Below, piece by piece: positions 8,763 to 17,381 of a stretch of DNA of 64,000 nt. The stretch covers positions 10,528 to 74,527 of the forward strand of contig CAJTVR010000013.1 in NCBI GenBank assembly GCA_910580075.1, given 5' to 3'. A program made the position numbers and the translations under genes. The notes under the pieces are model-generated. The model saw only the letters and a list, made by a program, of their open reading frames with translations, did no database searches and was not told the DNA's origin. How positions within the stretch are numbered: position 1 is the first letter of the stretch; each line of letters begins with the position of its first letter. This DNA comes from an uncultured Eubacterium sp. GTDB lineage: Bacteria; Bacillota; Clostridia; Lachnospirales; Lachnospiraceae.

Positions 8763-10117
8763 TGCAGAATATATATATCCTTTTTTTTGTACTTTTTTTC
8801 GTAATGATGGTATCGTACAGCGTTTCAAAGAAAAAACTGTTATCACCATCGTTTATAGCCGCTTTTGTATTTGGTGTATTTTCACTGCTTTACATTCTTT
8901 TTAAAAATATGATGAGTGAGGATATATCGGCAGATACGCTGCTTTGCATAGAAGTATTTGTATTGTCTGTTCTGGCTGGGGAGCTTTTGACAGACTATGT
9001 ATTTGAATCAGCAAAAACCAGAATTGAAATAACGGAAAATAAGCTGCGGATCAATGATGTGAAAGAAATAAAGGTTTCGGCAAAAAAGATATATCTGATA
9101 TCCATGATTTTGTTTTTAACCGGGCTGGTCAGGCTCTGGTCTGTATATCGTTATGCAGCTGCAAATGGCATTTACCAGGGACTTTTTTCCACACTGGGTA
9201 ACATTCGAAATAGCGATTATATAAATGATACCGGACCTGTTGTTTCCAGCTTTTCGTATATAGGGACAGCAGTCTCATTTATTTATATTTTTATTTTTAT
9301 GTTTAATTATGTAAGATGTCACAAAAAGAAATGGCTGTTACTGCTGCCATCGGCGGCAGAGCTATTCTTTCTTGCTGCTGATACATCCAGAGGGGTGTTG
9401 TTTCAATATGCTGCTGTCTTTATCGTATCGTATTTTTTTTCGATAGAAACCGGGCGGAAAGTTACGAAGGTAAAGCTAAACTGGAAAAAAATGGGTTTTT
9501 ATTCAATACTGCTGTTAGCTTTTTTCTTTCTGTATGGGATTGTTACAAGAAAAGGGCAGACTGGCAGCACAGGAGGGATAGAATATCATATTGCCTGTTA
9601 TTCCTGTGCAGCTTTTCATAATCTGACTGATTATATCAGGCATATGAATTTTATAACGTCACAGAGCAGAGGGTCAGGTTTTTTGAGGTATATTTATAAT
9701 TTTTTTGGATATTCAGATTATTATTTATATTATGATTATTATCCCTGGAGAGAGGGAGGTACAAGCAGCAATATATTTACAATCTTAAGAGATATTATTC
9801 ATGATTTTGGATTTGCCGGGATTCCGGCCGCTGGTATCACGATATCTTTTATATGCACGAAATTGGAAAATGCGCTGCTGTCAGTAGATATCAAAAAGTA
9901 TCGTTTTTATTTTTTGTTTGTTTTTGTGGCATGGTATTTGTACTGCCTGGCAATGTCGCCTATAGCAAATCAGTTTCCGGGTATCTTTTTAAATCCCAGT
10001 TATCTTTTGCGGATGGGATATGGAATGGTTATTGGTTATTTATTTATACTGGATATTGAAATTGTCATGGATCATGAAATATATATGCCGAAGAAATGTT
10101 TAAGGATTCGGGTTTAA
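8762..10117 (+). CDS. Wzy-like polysaccharide polymerase (membrane protein)
   Basis: A 451-residue integral membrane protein with about ten to twelve hydrophobic segments, starting with QNIYILFFVLFFVMMVSYSV and including a long outward loop (roughly residues 260-330) rich in Tyr and Gly. This topology, and its place between a sugar dehydrogenase and glycosyltransferases with a flippase nearby, fits the O-antigen/EPS polymerase that joins lipid-linked repeat units outside the membrane. Wzy proteins have little sequence conservation, so the call is from topology and context. ATG 8762 overlaps the upstream TGA and has GGAGA at 8752-8756; ATG 8750 is in frame but less well placed. Base use is AT-richer than in the sugar-nucleotide genes, as is usual for Wzy/Wzx. 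Confidence 0.7.
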   Translation: MQNIYILFFVLFFVMMVSYSVSKKKLLSPSFIAAFVFGVFSLLYILFKNMMSEDISADTLLCIEVFVLSVLAGELLTDYVFESAKTRIEITENKLRINDVKEIKVSAKKIYLISMILFLTGLVRLWSVYRYAAANGIYQGLFSTLGNIRNSDYINDTGPVVSSFSYIGTAVSFIYIFIFMFNYVRCHKKKWLLLLPSAAELFFLAADTSRGVLFQYAAVFIVSYFFSIETGRKVTKVKLNWKKMGFYSILLLAFFFLYGIVTRKGQTGSTGGIEYHIACYSCAAFHNLTDYIRHMNFITSQSRGSGFLRYIYNFFGYSDYYLYYDYYPWREGGTSSNIFTILRDIIHDFGFAGIPAAGITISFICTKLENALLSVDIKKYRFYFLFVFVAWYLYCLAMSPIANQFPGIFLNPSYLLRMGYGMVIGYLFILDIEIVMDHEIYMPKKCLRIRV

Positions 10118-10149
10118 GCAGCAGGCCGTCTGGGAGGTATAAATTATTG

Positions 10150-11163
10150 ATGTATATCACATTTATTGTAGTATCGTATAATCAGGAAATGTTTATTCTT
10201 GAGGCTTTGGAGAGTATAAAATACCAGGTTCAAAAATATGGCAGACATGGGAACAAATATCAGATAATTATTACTGATGACTATTCACAGGATCAGACAT
10301 ACCTGATAGAATCTGCCTGGTTAAAAGAAAATGCAGTGTTATTTGAAGATGCTGTACTGATGCCTTCTGACAGGAACAGGGGTATTACGCAAAATTATGC
10401 AAGAAGTTTTGAATATATAAAAGGCAGCTATGTTTTATCTGTTGGCGGCGATGATCTGGCTGCTGATGCGGATATTGCATCAATTCCGCATAATAAAGAT
10501 ATTTACATCGGCTCTTTCTTTCAGTTCAGTGATGCAGGGTTTGTTATGGACCAAAAATGTAAAAGTATGCAGTATCTTTTTTGGGGTGAATCCGAATACG
10601 GAATCCAGAAAGCATCTAAATATCTGTATCCATTTTATGCCCAGACATGGCTGGTGAGCTCACGGTTATTTAAAGACCGGAATGTGAAAAAGGCAATGAA
10701 AGGATATAAATTTTTAGATGATAAGCCGAGATGGAGATACTGGCTTATGGAATGCAGTCCCAGTATGGGATTTTATCTGGTACCATTTATTTTATACAGA
10801 AAATCTGCATTGAGTGTCACAAATAGAAATAATAGTGTAAATAAAGTATTGAGAAAAGAAAATAAAAAGTTTTTGAAATTTTGTATCTATGATAGTAAGA
10901 CGGTGATAGAAAAATGGATATCTGCCATGTATTATTTCAGCGATGTGCATCCTGGAAATATATTGTTTAGGGTATTGAATCCGCATAAGTATTTTTATAT
11001 TGGAAAAAGGATCATAAAGCAAAGAAAAATGGGGCAGCTAGCCTGTAAACTGGATCAAAAATATTATGATGCCAATGTGAAGTATTATGAACTGATTCGT
11101 AAAAAAGCAAAAAAGTTATATGACAGATATAATGTGGAATTTATGATGACAAAGCAGAATTGA
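10150..11163 (+). CDS. Glycosyltransferase family 2
   Basis: A 338-residue GT-A transferase. It begins with the family opening YITFIVVSYNQEMFILEALESI, followed by IITDDYSQDQT (first acidic pair) and VLSVGGDDLAADAD, which holds the DxD-like metal site. The rest carries aromatic and basic residues without further known motifs. It likely adds a sugar of the repeat unit at the inner membrane face. GGGAGG at 10132-10137 serves either TTG 10147 or ATG 10150; the frame remains open to 10096 but without a better start. It is followed 15 bases later by the flippase. Confidence 0.72.
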   Translation: MYITFIVVSYNQEMFILEALESIKYQVQKYGRHGNKYQIIITDDYSQDQTYLIESAWLKENAVLFEDAVLMPSDRNRGITQNYARSFEYIKGSYVLSVGGDDLAADADIASIPHNKDIYIGSFFQFSDAGFVMDQKCKSMQYLFWGESEYGIQKASKYLYPFYAQTWLVSSRLFKDRNVKKAMKGYKFLDDKPRWRYWLMECSPSMGFYLVPFILYRKSALSVTNRNNSVNKVLRKENKKFLKFCIYDSKTVIEKWISAMYYFSDVHPGNILFRVLNPHKYFYIGKRIIKQRKMGQLACKLDQKYYDANVKYYELIRKKAKKLYDRYNVEFMMTKQN

Positions 11164-11178
11164 CAGATAGCTGATAAG

Positions 11179-12621
11179 ATGATGAAAAAATTCAAGCTGT
11201 TTCTGGATAATATGATAATTTATGGACTGGGCGGAGCCATGAGCATGGCTATACCAGTTATTATGGTGCCGGTTGTTACGCGGATGATACCAGATACATC
11301 TGATTATGGTTTAAATGATTTGGCAAATACACTTATTACATTTGCCCGTGCGGTTGCTGTGATGGGAATGTATGATGCCATGTACCGGATGTTTTTTGAA
11401 AAAGACAGTATGGAATATAAAAAAACAGTCTGTTCTACGGCATTGTGGTTTACGGTTATTCATTCGGCAGTGATTTCGGTTATGATGATTATTTTTCGTG
11501 TACCGTTATCAAAACTATTTTTTGGGGATGAAAAATATACATATCTGGTATATATTGCGGCTGTTTCTACGCTTACGGGCGCAGCCAGTTCTATTCTTGC
11601 TGCCCCGACAAGAATGCAGAATAAAAGGAAGGTATATCTGGCTGCAAATGCCATGGGACCGCTGTTTTCTTATGCAATAGCTGTTCCGCTTATTTTAATG
11701 GGCCGGTATGATACGGCACTGCCCTTAGCAGCAATGATATCGGGAATTATCATGGCGGTTTCATTTGTAAGATTAAATAAAAAATGGTTTAGGATAAGTC
11801 TTTTTGACTGGGAAGAATTAAAAAAACTATTAGTGCTCGCAATTCCAATCATGCCGGGCTTTATTTTTTACTGGATTTTTAATTCCTGTGACAGGATTAT
11901 GATAACCAGTTTTATTGGAACACAGGCATCAGGTGTATATGCGGCAGGGAGTAAACTTGGAATGGCAAGCCAGCTGATTTATCTTGCTTTTTCGGGCGGA
12001 TGGCAGTATTTTGCATTCAGTACGATGAAAGAACATGACCAGGTGGAAACAAATTCGCTTGTTTTTGAGTATCTGGGAATAATTACGTTTTTATCAAGTG
12101 CATTTATGTGCGTGGTATCATTGCCGGTTTATGAATTATTTTTTACGGGGGACTATATCGATGGCTATATCGCAGCCCCGTATTTGTTTATGGCACCGCT
12201 TTTTCAGATGCTGTTTCAAATTGCAGGAAATCAGTTCCTCGTTATAAAAAAAACATGGCCGACCATGCTGATACTGGCGGCAGGAGCAATACTAAATGTG
12301 ATTATGAACCTGGCGCTGATACCTTTGATTGAAATCGAGGGCGCAGCAGTGGCCACTTTGCTCAGTTATGTTTTCTGTGTGCTGCTTGTCATGGCGGTAT
12401 GTATCCGTACTGGATTAATGAATGTAAGGAAAAGGTTTCTTGTGGCGGTTTTTCTGTTTCTTATTTTTGTTCTGGCATGGAGGATTTTACTGCTGGAAGA
12501 TAAATCCGGAGTGCTTATATTTGCTGTATACGCATGTGCGGTTTTGGCACTGTATAAAAAAGATATCCGCTTCCTTTTGGAAAGGGTAAAAGGATTTATT
12601 GTAAAACCGCATGAAAATTAG
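11179..12621 (+). CDS. Wzx-type polysaccharide flippase
   Basis: A 480-residue membrane protein with about twelve to fourteen hydrophobic segments. It opens KLFLDNMIIYGLGGAMSMAIPVIMVPVVTRMIP, the usual N-terminus of PST/MATE-like polysaccharide exporters, with later LAIPIMPGFIFYWIFNSCDRIMI and a loop reading YAAGSKLG. It would move the undecaprenyl-linked repeat unit to the outer face for the Wzy-like polymerase encoded two genes earlier. No signal peptide is needed. The first two codons are both ATG (11179 or 11182). Together with the polymerase it shows that this is a Wzx/Wzy-type rather than an ABC-type pathway. Confidence 0.82.
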   Translation: MMKKFKLFLDNMIIYGLGGAMSMAIPVIMVPVVTRMIPDTSDYGLNDLANTLITFARAVAVMGMYDAMYRMFFEKDSMEYKKTVCSTALWFTVIHSAVISVMMIIFRVPLSKLFFGDEKYTYLVYIAAVSTLTGAASSILAAPTRMQNKRKVYLAANAMGPLFSYAIAVPLILMGRYDTALPLAAMISGIIMAVSFVRLNKKWFRISLFDWEELKKLLVLAIPIMPGFIFYWIFNSCDRIMITSFIGTQASGVYAAGSKLGMASQLIYLAFSGGWQYFAFSTMKEHDQVETNSLVFEYLGIITFLSSAFMCVVSLPVYELFFTGDYIDGYIAAPYLFMAPLFQMLFQIAGNQFLVIKKTWPTMLILAAGAILNVIMNLALIPLIEIEGAAVATLLSYVFCVLLVMAVCIRTGLMNVRKRFLVAVFLFLIFVLAWRILLLEDKSGVLIFAVYACAVLALYKKDIRFLLERVKGFIVKPHEN

Positions 12622-12630
12622 GAGGAAAAG

Positions 12631-13089
12631 ATGCAAGTTGTAAAGTACATGTTTCAGCCGCATGGAGATCAAAGGGGGCAGTTAGTCTCCATGGAAGAAC
12701 ATAAAGACATTCCGTTTCATATTAAGAGGGTTTACTATATGTACGATACGAAAGATGGTGTCGTAAGGGGACATCATGCACACAAAAAGCTGGAACAGAT
12801 ACTGGTGTGCATTCACGGAAGCTGCAAAATAAAATTGGACAATGGCAGGGAAACCAAGATCGTGCCGCTAGAAAAGCCATACGAGGGTCTCTATGTTGCT
12901 AATAATATGTGGCGTGAAATGTATGATTTTTCTGCAGATGCCGTTTTGCTTGTTTTTGCTTCTGAATTATATGACCCGGATGATTATTTGCGGGATTATG
13001 ATGAGTTCCTGAAATATATTGGAGTACATTCACAGAAAGCGGGGGAAAAGAATGAAGATACCATTTGCGACAGTGGGGCCAATGCATGA
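12631..13089 (+). CDS. fdtA: dTDP-6-deoxyhexose 3,4-ketoisomerase (FdtA-like cupin)
   Basis: A 152-residue single cupin. Visible are the conserved start GDQRGQLVSME, the FHIKRVYYMYDT strand, RGHHAHKKLEQILVCIHGSCKI with its active-site histidines, and a C-terminal SELYDPDDYLRDYDEFL, all typical of FdtA/QdtA/WxcM-type isomerases. They convert dTDP-4-keto-6-deoxyglucose to the 3-keto sugar, which the next gene's aminotransferase then aminates. AGGAGG stands just before ATG 12631. The enzymes making dTDP-4-keto-6-deoxyglucose (RmlA, RmlB) are not in this window. The gene overlaps the aminotransferase by 38 bases. Confidence 0.85.
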   Translation: MQVVKYMFQPHGDQRGQLVSMEEHKDIPFHIKRVYYMYDTKDGVVRGHHAHKKLEQILVCIHGSCKIKLDNGRETKIVPLEKPYEGLYVANNMWREMYDFSADAVLLVFASELYDPDDYLRDYDEFLKYIGVHSQKAGEKNEDTICDSGANA

Positions 13090-14152
13090 TGAAATAAAGG
13101 ATGAATTAGCGGATGCATATAAGCACGTGACGGACAGCGGATGGTTTATACAGGGCAGGGAATGCGAGGCATTTGAAAAAGAATATGCAGCATATATAGG
13201 GACAGATTACTGTGCAGGGACGGCTTGCGGACTGGATGCCATACTTCTGATCCTGAGGGCTATGGATATTGGAAAAGGCGATGAAGTGATTGTACCGTCA
13301 AATACGTTTATTGCCACAGCGCTGGCAGTTTCCTATGCAGGAGCACTGCCGGTGTTTGTAGAACCGGTAATTGAGAATTATAATATAGACGCTGAAAGAA
13401 TTGAGGAGAAAGTTACAAGCCGTACAAAAGCGGTCATAGCAGTGCATTTGCAAGGCAGGCCAGCCGACATGGATGCTGTAAACAGAGTCGCGCAAAAATA
13501 TGGCCTGAAAGTAATTGAAGATGCGGCACAGGCACATGGGGCAGAGTATAAGGGCCAAAAGGCGGGGGCATTATCTGATGCTGCCGCTTTTAGTTTTTAT
13601 CCTGGAAAAAATCTGGGGGCGTTGGGAGATGGCGGGGCGGTAACAACTGATGATAAAGTCCTGGCAGATAAGATCCGGGCATTAGGCAATTATGGCTCGG
13701 ATATGAAATATCACCATATCTATAAGGGCATGAACAGCCGGCTGGATGAAATGCAGGCTGCATTTCTGCGCGTAAAATTAAAGCATCTTGACAGATGGAA
13801 CAAAAGACGGCAGGAGATTGCAAAAAGATATCTTGAGGAAATTAAAAATCCGCTCATTGTACTTCCAATGCCGGATACGGAGGAGTTTCATCATGTTTAT
13901 CATATATTCGCAATACGGTGTGACAGGCGTTGTGAACTGGAAACGTATTTATCCCGTAATGGTATTGATACAATGAGGCATTATCCGGTTCCTATGCATT
14001 TGCAGGAGGCTTATAAAGATTTGGGATATGCGCAGGGGGAATTTCCGGCAGCAGAAGAAATCAGCAGGACGATACTCAGCATCCCAATGTATTATGGGAT
14101 GACAGATCAAGAGACTGGGTATGTGGCTGATATGCTAAACCGGTTTCGATGA
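13052..14152 (+). CDS. fdtB: DegT/DnrJ-type sugar aminotransferase (FdtB-like)
   Basis: A 366-residue PLP enzyme of the DegT/DnrJ/EryC1/StrS family. The PLP lysine is Lys186 in FYPGKNLGALGDGGA, and the ring-binding aspartate is in VIEDAAQAHGA (Asp157). VPSNTFIATALAV and a GNYGSDMKYHH loop agree with sugar aminotransferases. Standing directly after an FdtA-like isomerase and overlapping it, it most likely makes a dTDP-3-amino-3,6-dideoxyhexose. ATG 13052 is chosen because a GGGGGAA run precedes it; a start at 13019 would only add residues encoded inside fdtA. A separate N-acyltransferase follows two genes on. Confidence 0.85.
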   Translation: MKIPFATVGPMHDEIKDELADAYKHVTDSGWFIQGRECEAFEKEYAAYIGTDYCAGTACGLDAILLILRAMDIGKGDEVIVPSNTFIATALAVSYAGALPVFVEPVIENYNIDAERIEEKVTSRTKAVIAVHLQGRPADMDAVNRVAQKYGLKVIEDAAQAHGAEYKGQKAGALSDAAAFSFYPGKNLGALGDGGAVTTDDKVLADKIRALGNYGSDMKYHHIYKGMNSRLDEMQAAFLRVKLKHLDRWNKRRQEIAKRYLEEIKNPLIVLPMPDTEEFHHVYHIFAIRCDRRCELETYLSRNGIDTMRHYPVPMHLQEAYKDLGYAQGEFPAAEEISRTILSIPMYYGMTDQETGYVADMLNRFR

Positions 14153-14170
14153 CGAGAGGAGAAAAATGAA

Positions 14171-15139
14171 GTGGATTCTGAAATAAAAATAAAACGGTAT
14201 GAATCTTCTGATAAAGATGTATGGAACGATTTTCTGCAAAAATCCAAAAAGCCTCTTTTTATGTTCAATAGGAACTATATGGAATATCATAGTGACAGAT
14301 TTGAAGATCATTCATTGCTATTTTATCATAAAGATAAATTGATAGCACTTCTCCCTGTTAGTCAGGATGATAATGAATTTATCTCACATGGCGGACTAAC
14401 GTATGGTGGAATGGTTACTGGGGAGAACATGGGGCAGGTAATGATGATGGAGTGTTTTTATGCTTTAGAAAAATATTGCCTGGAGAATGGGATAAAGGGC
14501 CTCTGGTATAAAGCAGTTCCAGGGATTCTGCATAGGCAGCCAGCGGAAGAAGATTTGTTTGCTTTACATTATCTTGGTGCAGGTATAAGAAAAATGGAAG
14601 CATCTACTGTTATCAGGCTAAGGGATCCATTGAAACCAGCAAAATTAAGAAAGCGCCAGGTTAAGAAAGCAGCCAGGGCAGGAGTTATTGTCAGGATGAA
14701 TGATCAGCAAAGTATGTATTGTAAATTTATGCAGTTGCAGGACAGAGTACTAAGAGAACGGCACAATGTGCATGCTGTCCATACAGGAGAAGAAATCTAT
14801 TTGCTGCATAGCCGTTTTCCAGACAATATACATTTATACACGTCTGAACTTAACGGGCAGCTGGTTGGAGGCACAATTGTCTTTATTTATGAAAATGCTG
14901 TGCATACTCAATATTTATGCGTGGATGAATTAGGAAGGAATGCAGGGGCTTTGGATGCAGCAATTTATTATGTTATAGAAGAATATAAAGACAAAAAGGA
15001 ATGGCTGGATTTTGGCATATCCACTGAAAATGGAGGACGATACTTGAATCAAGGGCTTATACAGCAAAAGGAAGGGTTTGGAGGCAGGACAAATGTGTAT
15101 TATACATGGAAGCTCACTATTTCAAGAGATGAATGTTAA
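14171..15139 (+). CDS. GNAT/FemAB-fold acyltransferase
   Basis: A 322-residue protein with features of the FemAB-like subgroup of GNAT proteins: an N-terminal WNDFLQKSKKPLFMFNRNYMEYH, a middle HGGLTYGGMV, a basic KLRKRQVKKAARAGV helix, and a C-terminal QLVGGTIVFIYENAVHTQYL acyl-CoA domain ending DFGISTENGGRYLNQGL. It may acylate an amino sugar such as the product of the FdtA/FdtB pair; that role is inferred from position. The start is GTG 14171 with AGAGGAG at 14154-14160. The nearer ATG at 14166 is out of frame and stops after six codons. Confidence 0.6.
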   Translation: MDSEIKIKRYESSDKDVWNDFLQKSKKPLFMFNRNYMEYHSDRFEDHSLLFYHKDKLIALLPVSQDDNEFISHGGLTYGGMVTGENMGQVMMMECFYALEKYCLENGIKGLWYKAVPGILHRQPAEEDLFALHYLGAGIRKMEASTVIRLRDPLKPAKLRKRQVKKAARAGVIVRMNDQQSMYCKFMQLQDRVLRERHNVHAVHTGEEIYLLHSRFPDNIHLYTSELNGQLVGGTIVFIYENAVHTQYLCVDELGRNAGALDAAIYYVIEEYKDKKEWLDFGISTENGGRYLNQGLIQQKEGFGGRTNVYYTWKLTISRDEC

Positions 15140-15183
15140 CTAAGACTGAATGCTGTGGGAAAGGAGTATAAGGGAAATTATAT

Positions 15184-15640
15184 ATGGATATTAATTTTTG
15201 TGAATTTGATGAATCTTTTTATATTCTTTCCGGGAAGTGGCTGCAAGACCCGGAAATTAAAAAGCTGACTATGGCAGAGAAAGTTACCGAAGAGGAACGC
15301 AGGAAATGGTTCCATTCTCTGCAAAGCAGGGACGATTATTATATAGAGGGAATAAAAATGGGTGAAAAATCAATTGGAGTGGCAGGTATAAAGCATATTG
15401 ATACTGTTCATGGCATAGGGGAATATTTTGGTTATATCGGAGAGAAAAAATACATAGGGGGGTATTGGTAAATTAATGATGCTGCATATGTACGATGCTG
15501 CAAAAGCGATGTCATTAAAACTGCTGTATTTAAAAGTAGCAGTATCGAATGTCCGTGCATATGCATTGTACTGTAATCAGGGGTTTGTGGAGATCGCAAA
15601 AGCTGGAGGTGTATCAGTGATGGTTAAAGTTCTGCAATAG
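15184..15640 (+). pseudogene. GNAT acetyltransferase, frameshifted at a G6 run
   Basis: The first frame (15184-15473) begins like a RimJ/RimL-type GNAT enzyme, with a KWLQDPEIKKLTM N-terminus and GVAGIKHID, but stops soon after KYIGGYW. The second frame continues GIGKLMMLHMYDAAKAMSLK and then KVAVSNVRAYALYCNQGF, which are the acetyl-CoA loop and C-terminal strand of the same domain, ending at TAG 15638-15640. Six G at 15457-15462 mark the switch; five G would give an unbroken protein of about 152 residues with a proper GGIGK loop. Intact, it would N- or O-acetylate a sugar nucleotide. As read it is broken, unless the G run is a sequencing error or varies. Confidence 0.7.
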
Positions 15641-15721
15641 TATTTAACCAATGAATAAGGAATCCTTGCATCTGCAATAATCTATGATGATTCAGTACGC
15701 AAAAAATGAAGGAGGATAGAA

Positions 15722-16408
15722 ATGGGTAAAAAATTAGTTATTGCAGGTACAGGAGAATTTGCGGAGATAGCTTATGAGTATTTTACAGAAGATTCAGATT
15801 ACGAAGTTGCTGCGTTTGCAGTAGAGAGAGAGTATAAAGATAAAAGTGAGTTCAGGGGACTTCCGGTTGTTGATTTTGAAACAGTTCAGGAGATTTATCC
15901 GCCTTCCGGACATGAAATTTTCGTTGCAGTTACTTATGTGAAGTTAAACAGAGCACGCAGGAGACTGTACCGCTTATGTAAAAGCAAGGGATATCGATGT
16001 GCATCTTATATCAGCAGCCAGTCCTTTTTTTGGAAAAATGCTGAGATTGGTGAGAATACATTTATATTTGAAAATAACACGATTCAATATCATGTCAAAA
16101 TAGGTAATAATGTCGTTTTGTGGTCGGGAAATCATATTGGGCACCGTACTGTCATTGATGATGATGTCTGGCTTACCAGCCACGATGTGATTTCAGGTTT
16201 TTGCAAAATAGGGAAGGGATGTTTCGTCGGGGTAAATGCATCGATTGGAGATCATGTATCGATAGCAGAAGATATTGTTATAGGAGCCGGGGCAGTTGCG
16301 GTGAAGGACCTGGAACAAAAAGCGGGTGTGTATATGGGCGCTCCGGCAAGACTGGCAAAGGATAGAACATCATACATTCAGTTTGGCGTAGAGGAAGATG
16401 AGATATGA
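15722..16408 (+). CDS. NeuD/PglD-family sugar O/N-acyltransferase (hexapeptide repeat)
   Basis: A 228-residue protein. Residues 1-100 form the Rossmann-like PglD N-domain, opening KKLVIAGTGEFAEIAYEYF. Residues 115-215 form a left-handed beta-helix of hexapeptide repeats (EIGENTFIF, KIGNNVVLW, VIDDDVWLTS, KIGKGCFVGVNASIGD), ending in the YMGAPAR turn. The histidine in SGNHIGHRT is a candidate catalytic base. Family members acetylate nucleotide-linked amino sugars or sialic-acid-like sugars. A good GGAGG lies about 8 bases before ATG 15722. It overlaps the next gene by 4 bases (ATGA), so the two are probably coupled. Confidence 0.75.
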   Translation: MGKKLVIAGTGEFAEIAYEYFTEDSDYEVAAFAVEREYKDKSEFRGLPVVDFETVQEIYPPSGHEIFVAVTYVKLNRARRRLYRLCKSKGYRCASYISSQSFFWKNAEIGENTFIFENNTIQYHVKIGNNVVLWSGNHIGHRTVIDDDVWLTSHDVISGFCKIGKGCFVGVNASIGDHVSIAEDIVIGAGAVAVKDLEQKAGVYMGAPARLAKDRTSYIQFGVEEDEI

Positions 16409-17328
16409 AGTGGAAAAAAAGGGGTTTGATTTATTGTCCGCATGGCGAACATGTCTGGGAAACAGATACATTTATGACTCCGCATGCGTTACTGCTGGGT
16501 GATAAGATACGCATATATGGAGGAGTCAGGGACAAAGAAGGTGTTAGCAGGATTAAATATATCGATGTGGAAGCGGATAATCCCCAAAATATATTGTATG
16601 TATCGGAAAGGGTATCATTGGATATAGGTGCAGATGGATGCTTTGACGATAATGGGATCATATTGGGGGATGTGTTAAAAACCGGAAACGAGTACAGGAT
16701 GTATTATGTTGGATTTCAGCATGTGCAAAAAGCCAAGTTTTATGCATTTTCGGGTGTGGCTATTAGCATAGATGGCGGAGAAACCTTTAAACGGTATTCC
16801 GAAGTGCCCGTTATGGACAGGACAGATCAAGGGAAGTTTGGACGCTGTATCCATACTGTGCTGCAGGAAGGCGGGATTTATAAAATATATTATGCTGTGA
16901 TACATGGGTGGAAGTATATTAACGGTATTCCTTATCCGGCATATAACATATGGTATACAGAATCGGATGACGGGCTTGCTATTTCGCACAAAGATGACTG
17001 TCTGTGCGTAGATGTACGAGGTGACGAGTACCGTATCGGGCGGCCCAAAGTATATAAAATGAACAGCGGATATGAAATGCTTTATACAAGAGATCTGACA
17101 ACAAAAGAATATCTGGCTGGCTATGCGAAATCAGATGATGGAATCCACTGGGTCAGGAGCGACCAGGAGATAGGGCTTAGCCGGTCTGAAGCAGGATTTG
17201 ATTCCGAAATGGCATGTTATCCAGTGAAGCTGCAGTATGGCAGCAGGACATACCTGTTCTATAACGGTAATCATATGGGACAGACAGGGGCTGGTTTTGC
17301 TGAATTAGTGAAAGAACAGGATGTTTAA
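16405..17328 (+). CDS. Five-bladed beta-propeller protein, glycosidase-like
   Basis: A 307-residue cytoplasmic protein without signal peptide. It has repeated strands of the kind found in GH43/GH32/GH130-like propellers: TPHALLLGDKIRIYGGVRD, EYRMYYVGFQ, GIYKIYYAVIHG, GYEMLYTRDL, YLAGYAKSDDGIHWVRS, and TYLFYNGNHMGQTGAGFA. An acidic residue in WETDTFMTPHAL and the MACYPVK segment lie where such folds keep active-site groups, but I cannot assign catalytic residues. Similar proteins occur inside polysaccharide clusters without known function. It may trim or phosphorolyse a glycan intermediate, or may bind a nucleotide sugar. The start overlaps the upstream stop (ATGA). Confidence 0.55.
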   Translation: MKWKKRGLIYCPHGEHVWETDTFMTPHALLLGDKIRIYGGVRDKEGVSRIKYIDVEADNPQNILYVSERVSLDIGADGCFDDNGIILGDVLKTGNEYRMYYVGFQHVQKAKFYAFSGVAISIDGGETFKRYSEVPVMDRTDQGKFGRCIHTVLQEGGIYKIYYAVIHGWKYINGIPYPAYNIWYTESDDGLAISHKDDCLCVDVRGDEYRIGRPKVYKMNSGYEMLYTRDLTTKEYLAGYAKSDDGIHWVRSDQEIGLSRSEAGFDSEMACYPVKLQYGSRTYLFYNGNHMGQTGAGFAELVKEQDV

Positions 17329-17381
17329 GAAATTTCAATAGAATATGGAAACATAGCAGGGAGGTATAGGACAGGACTGAT

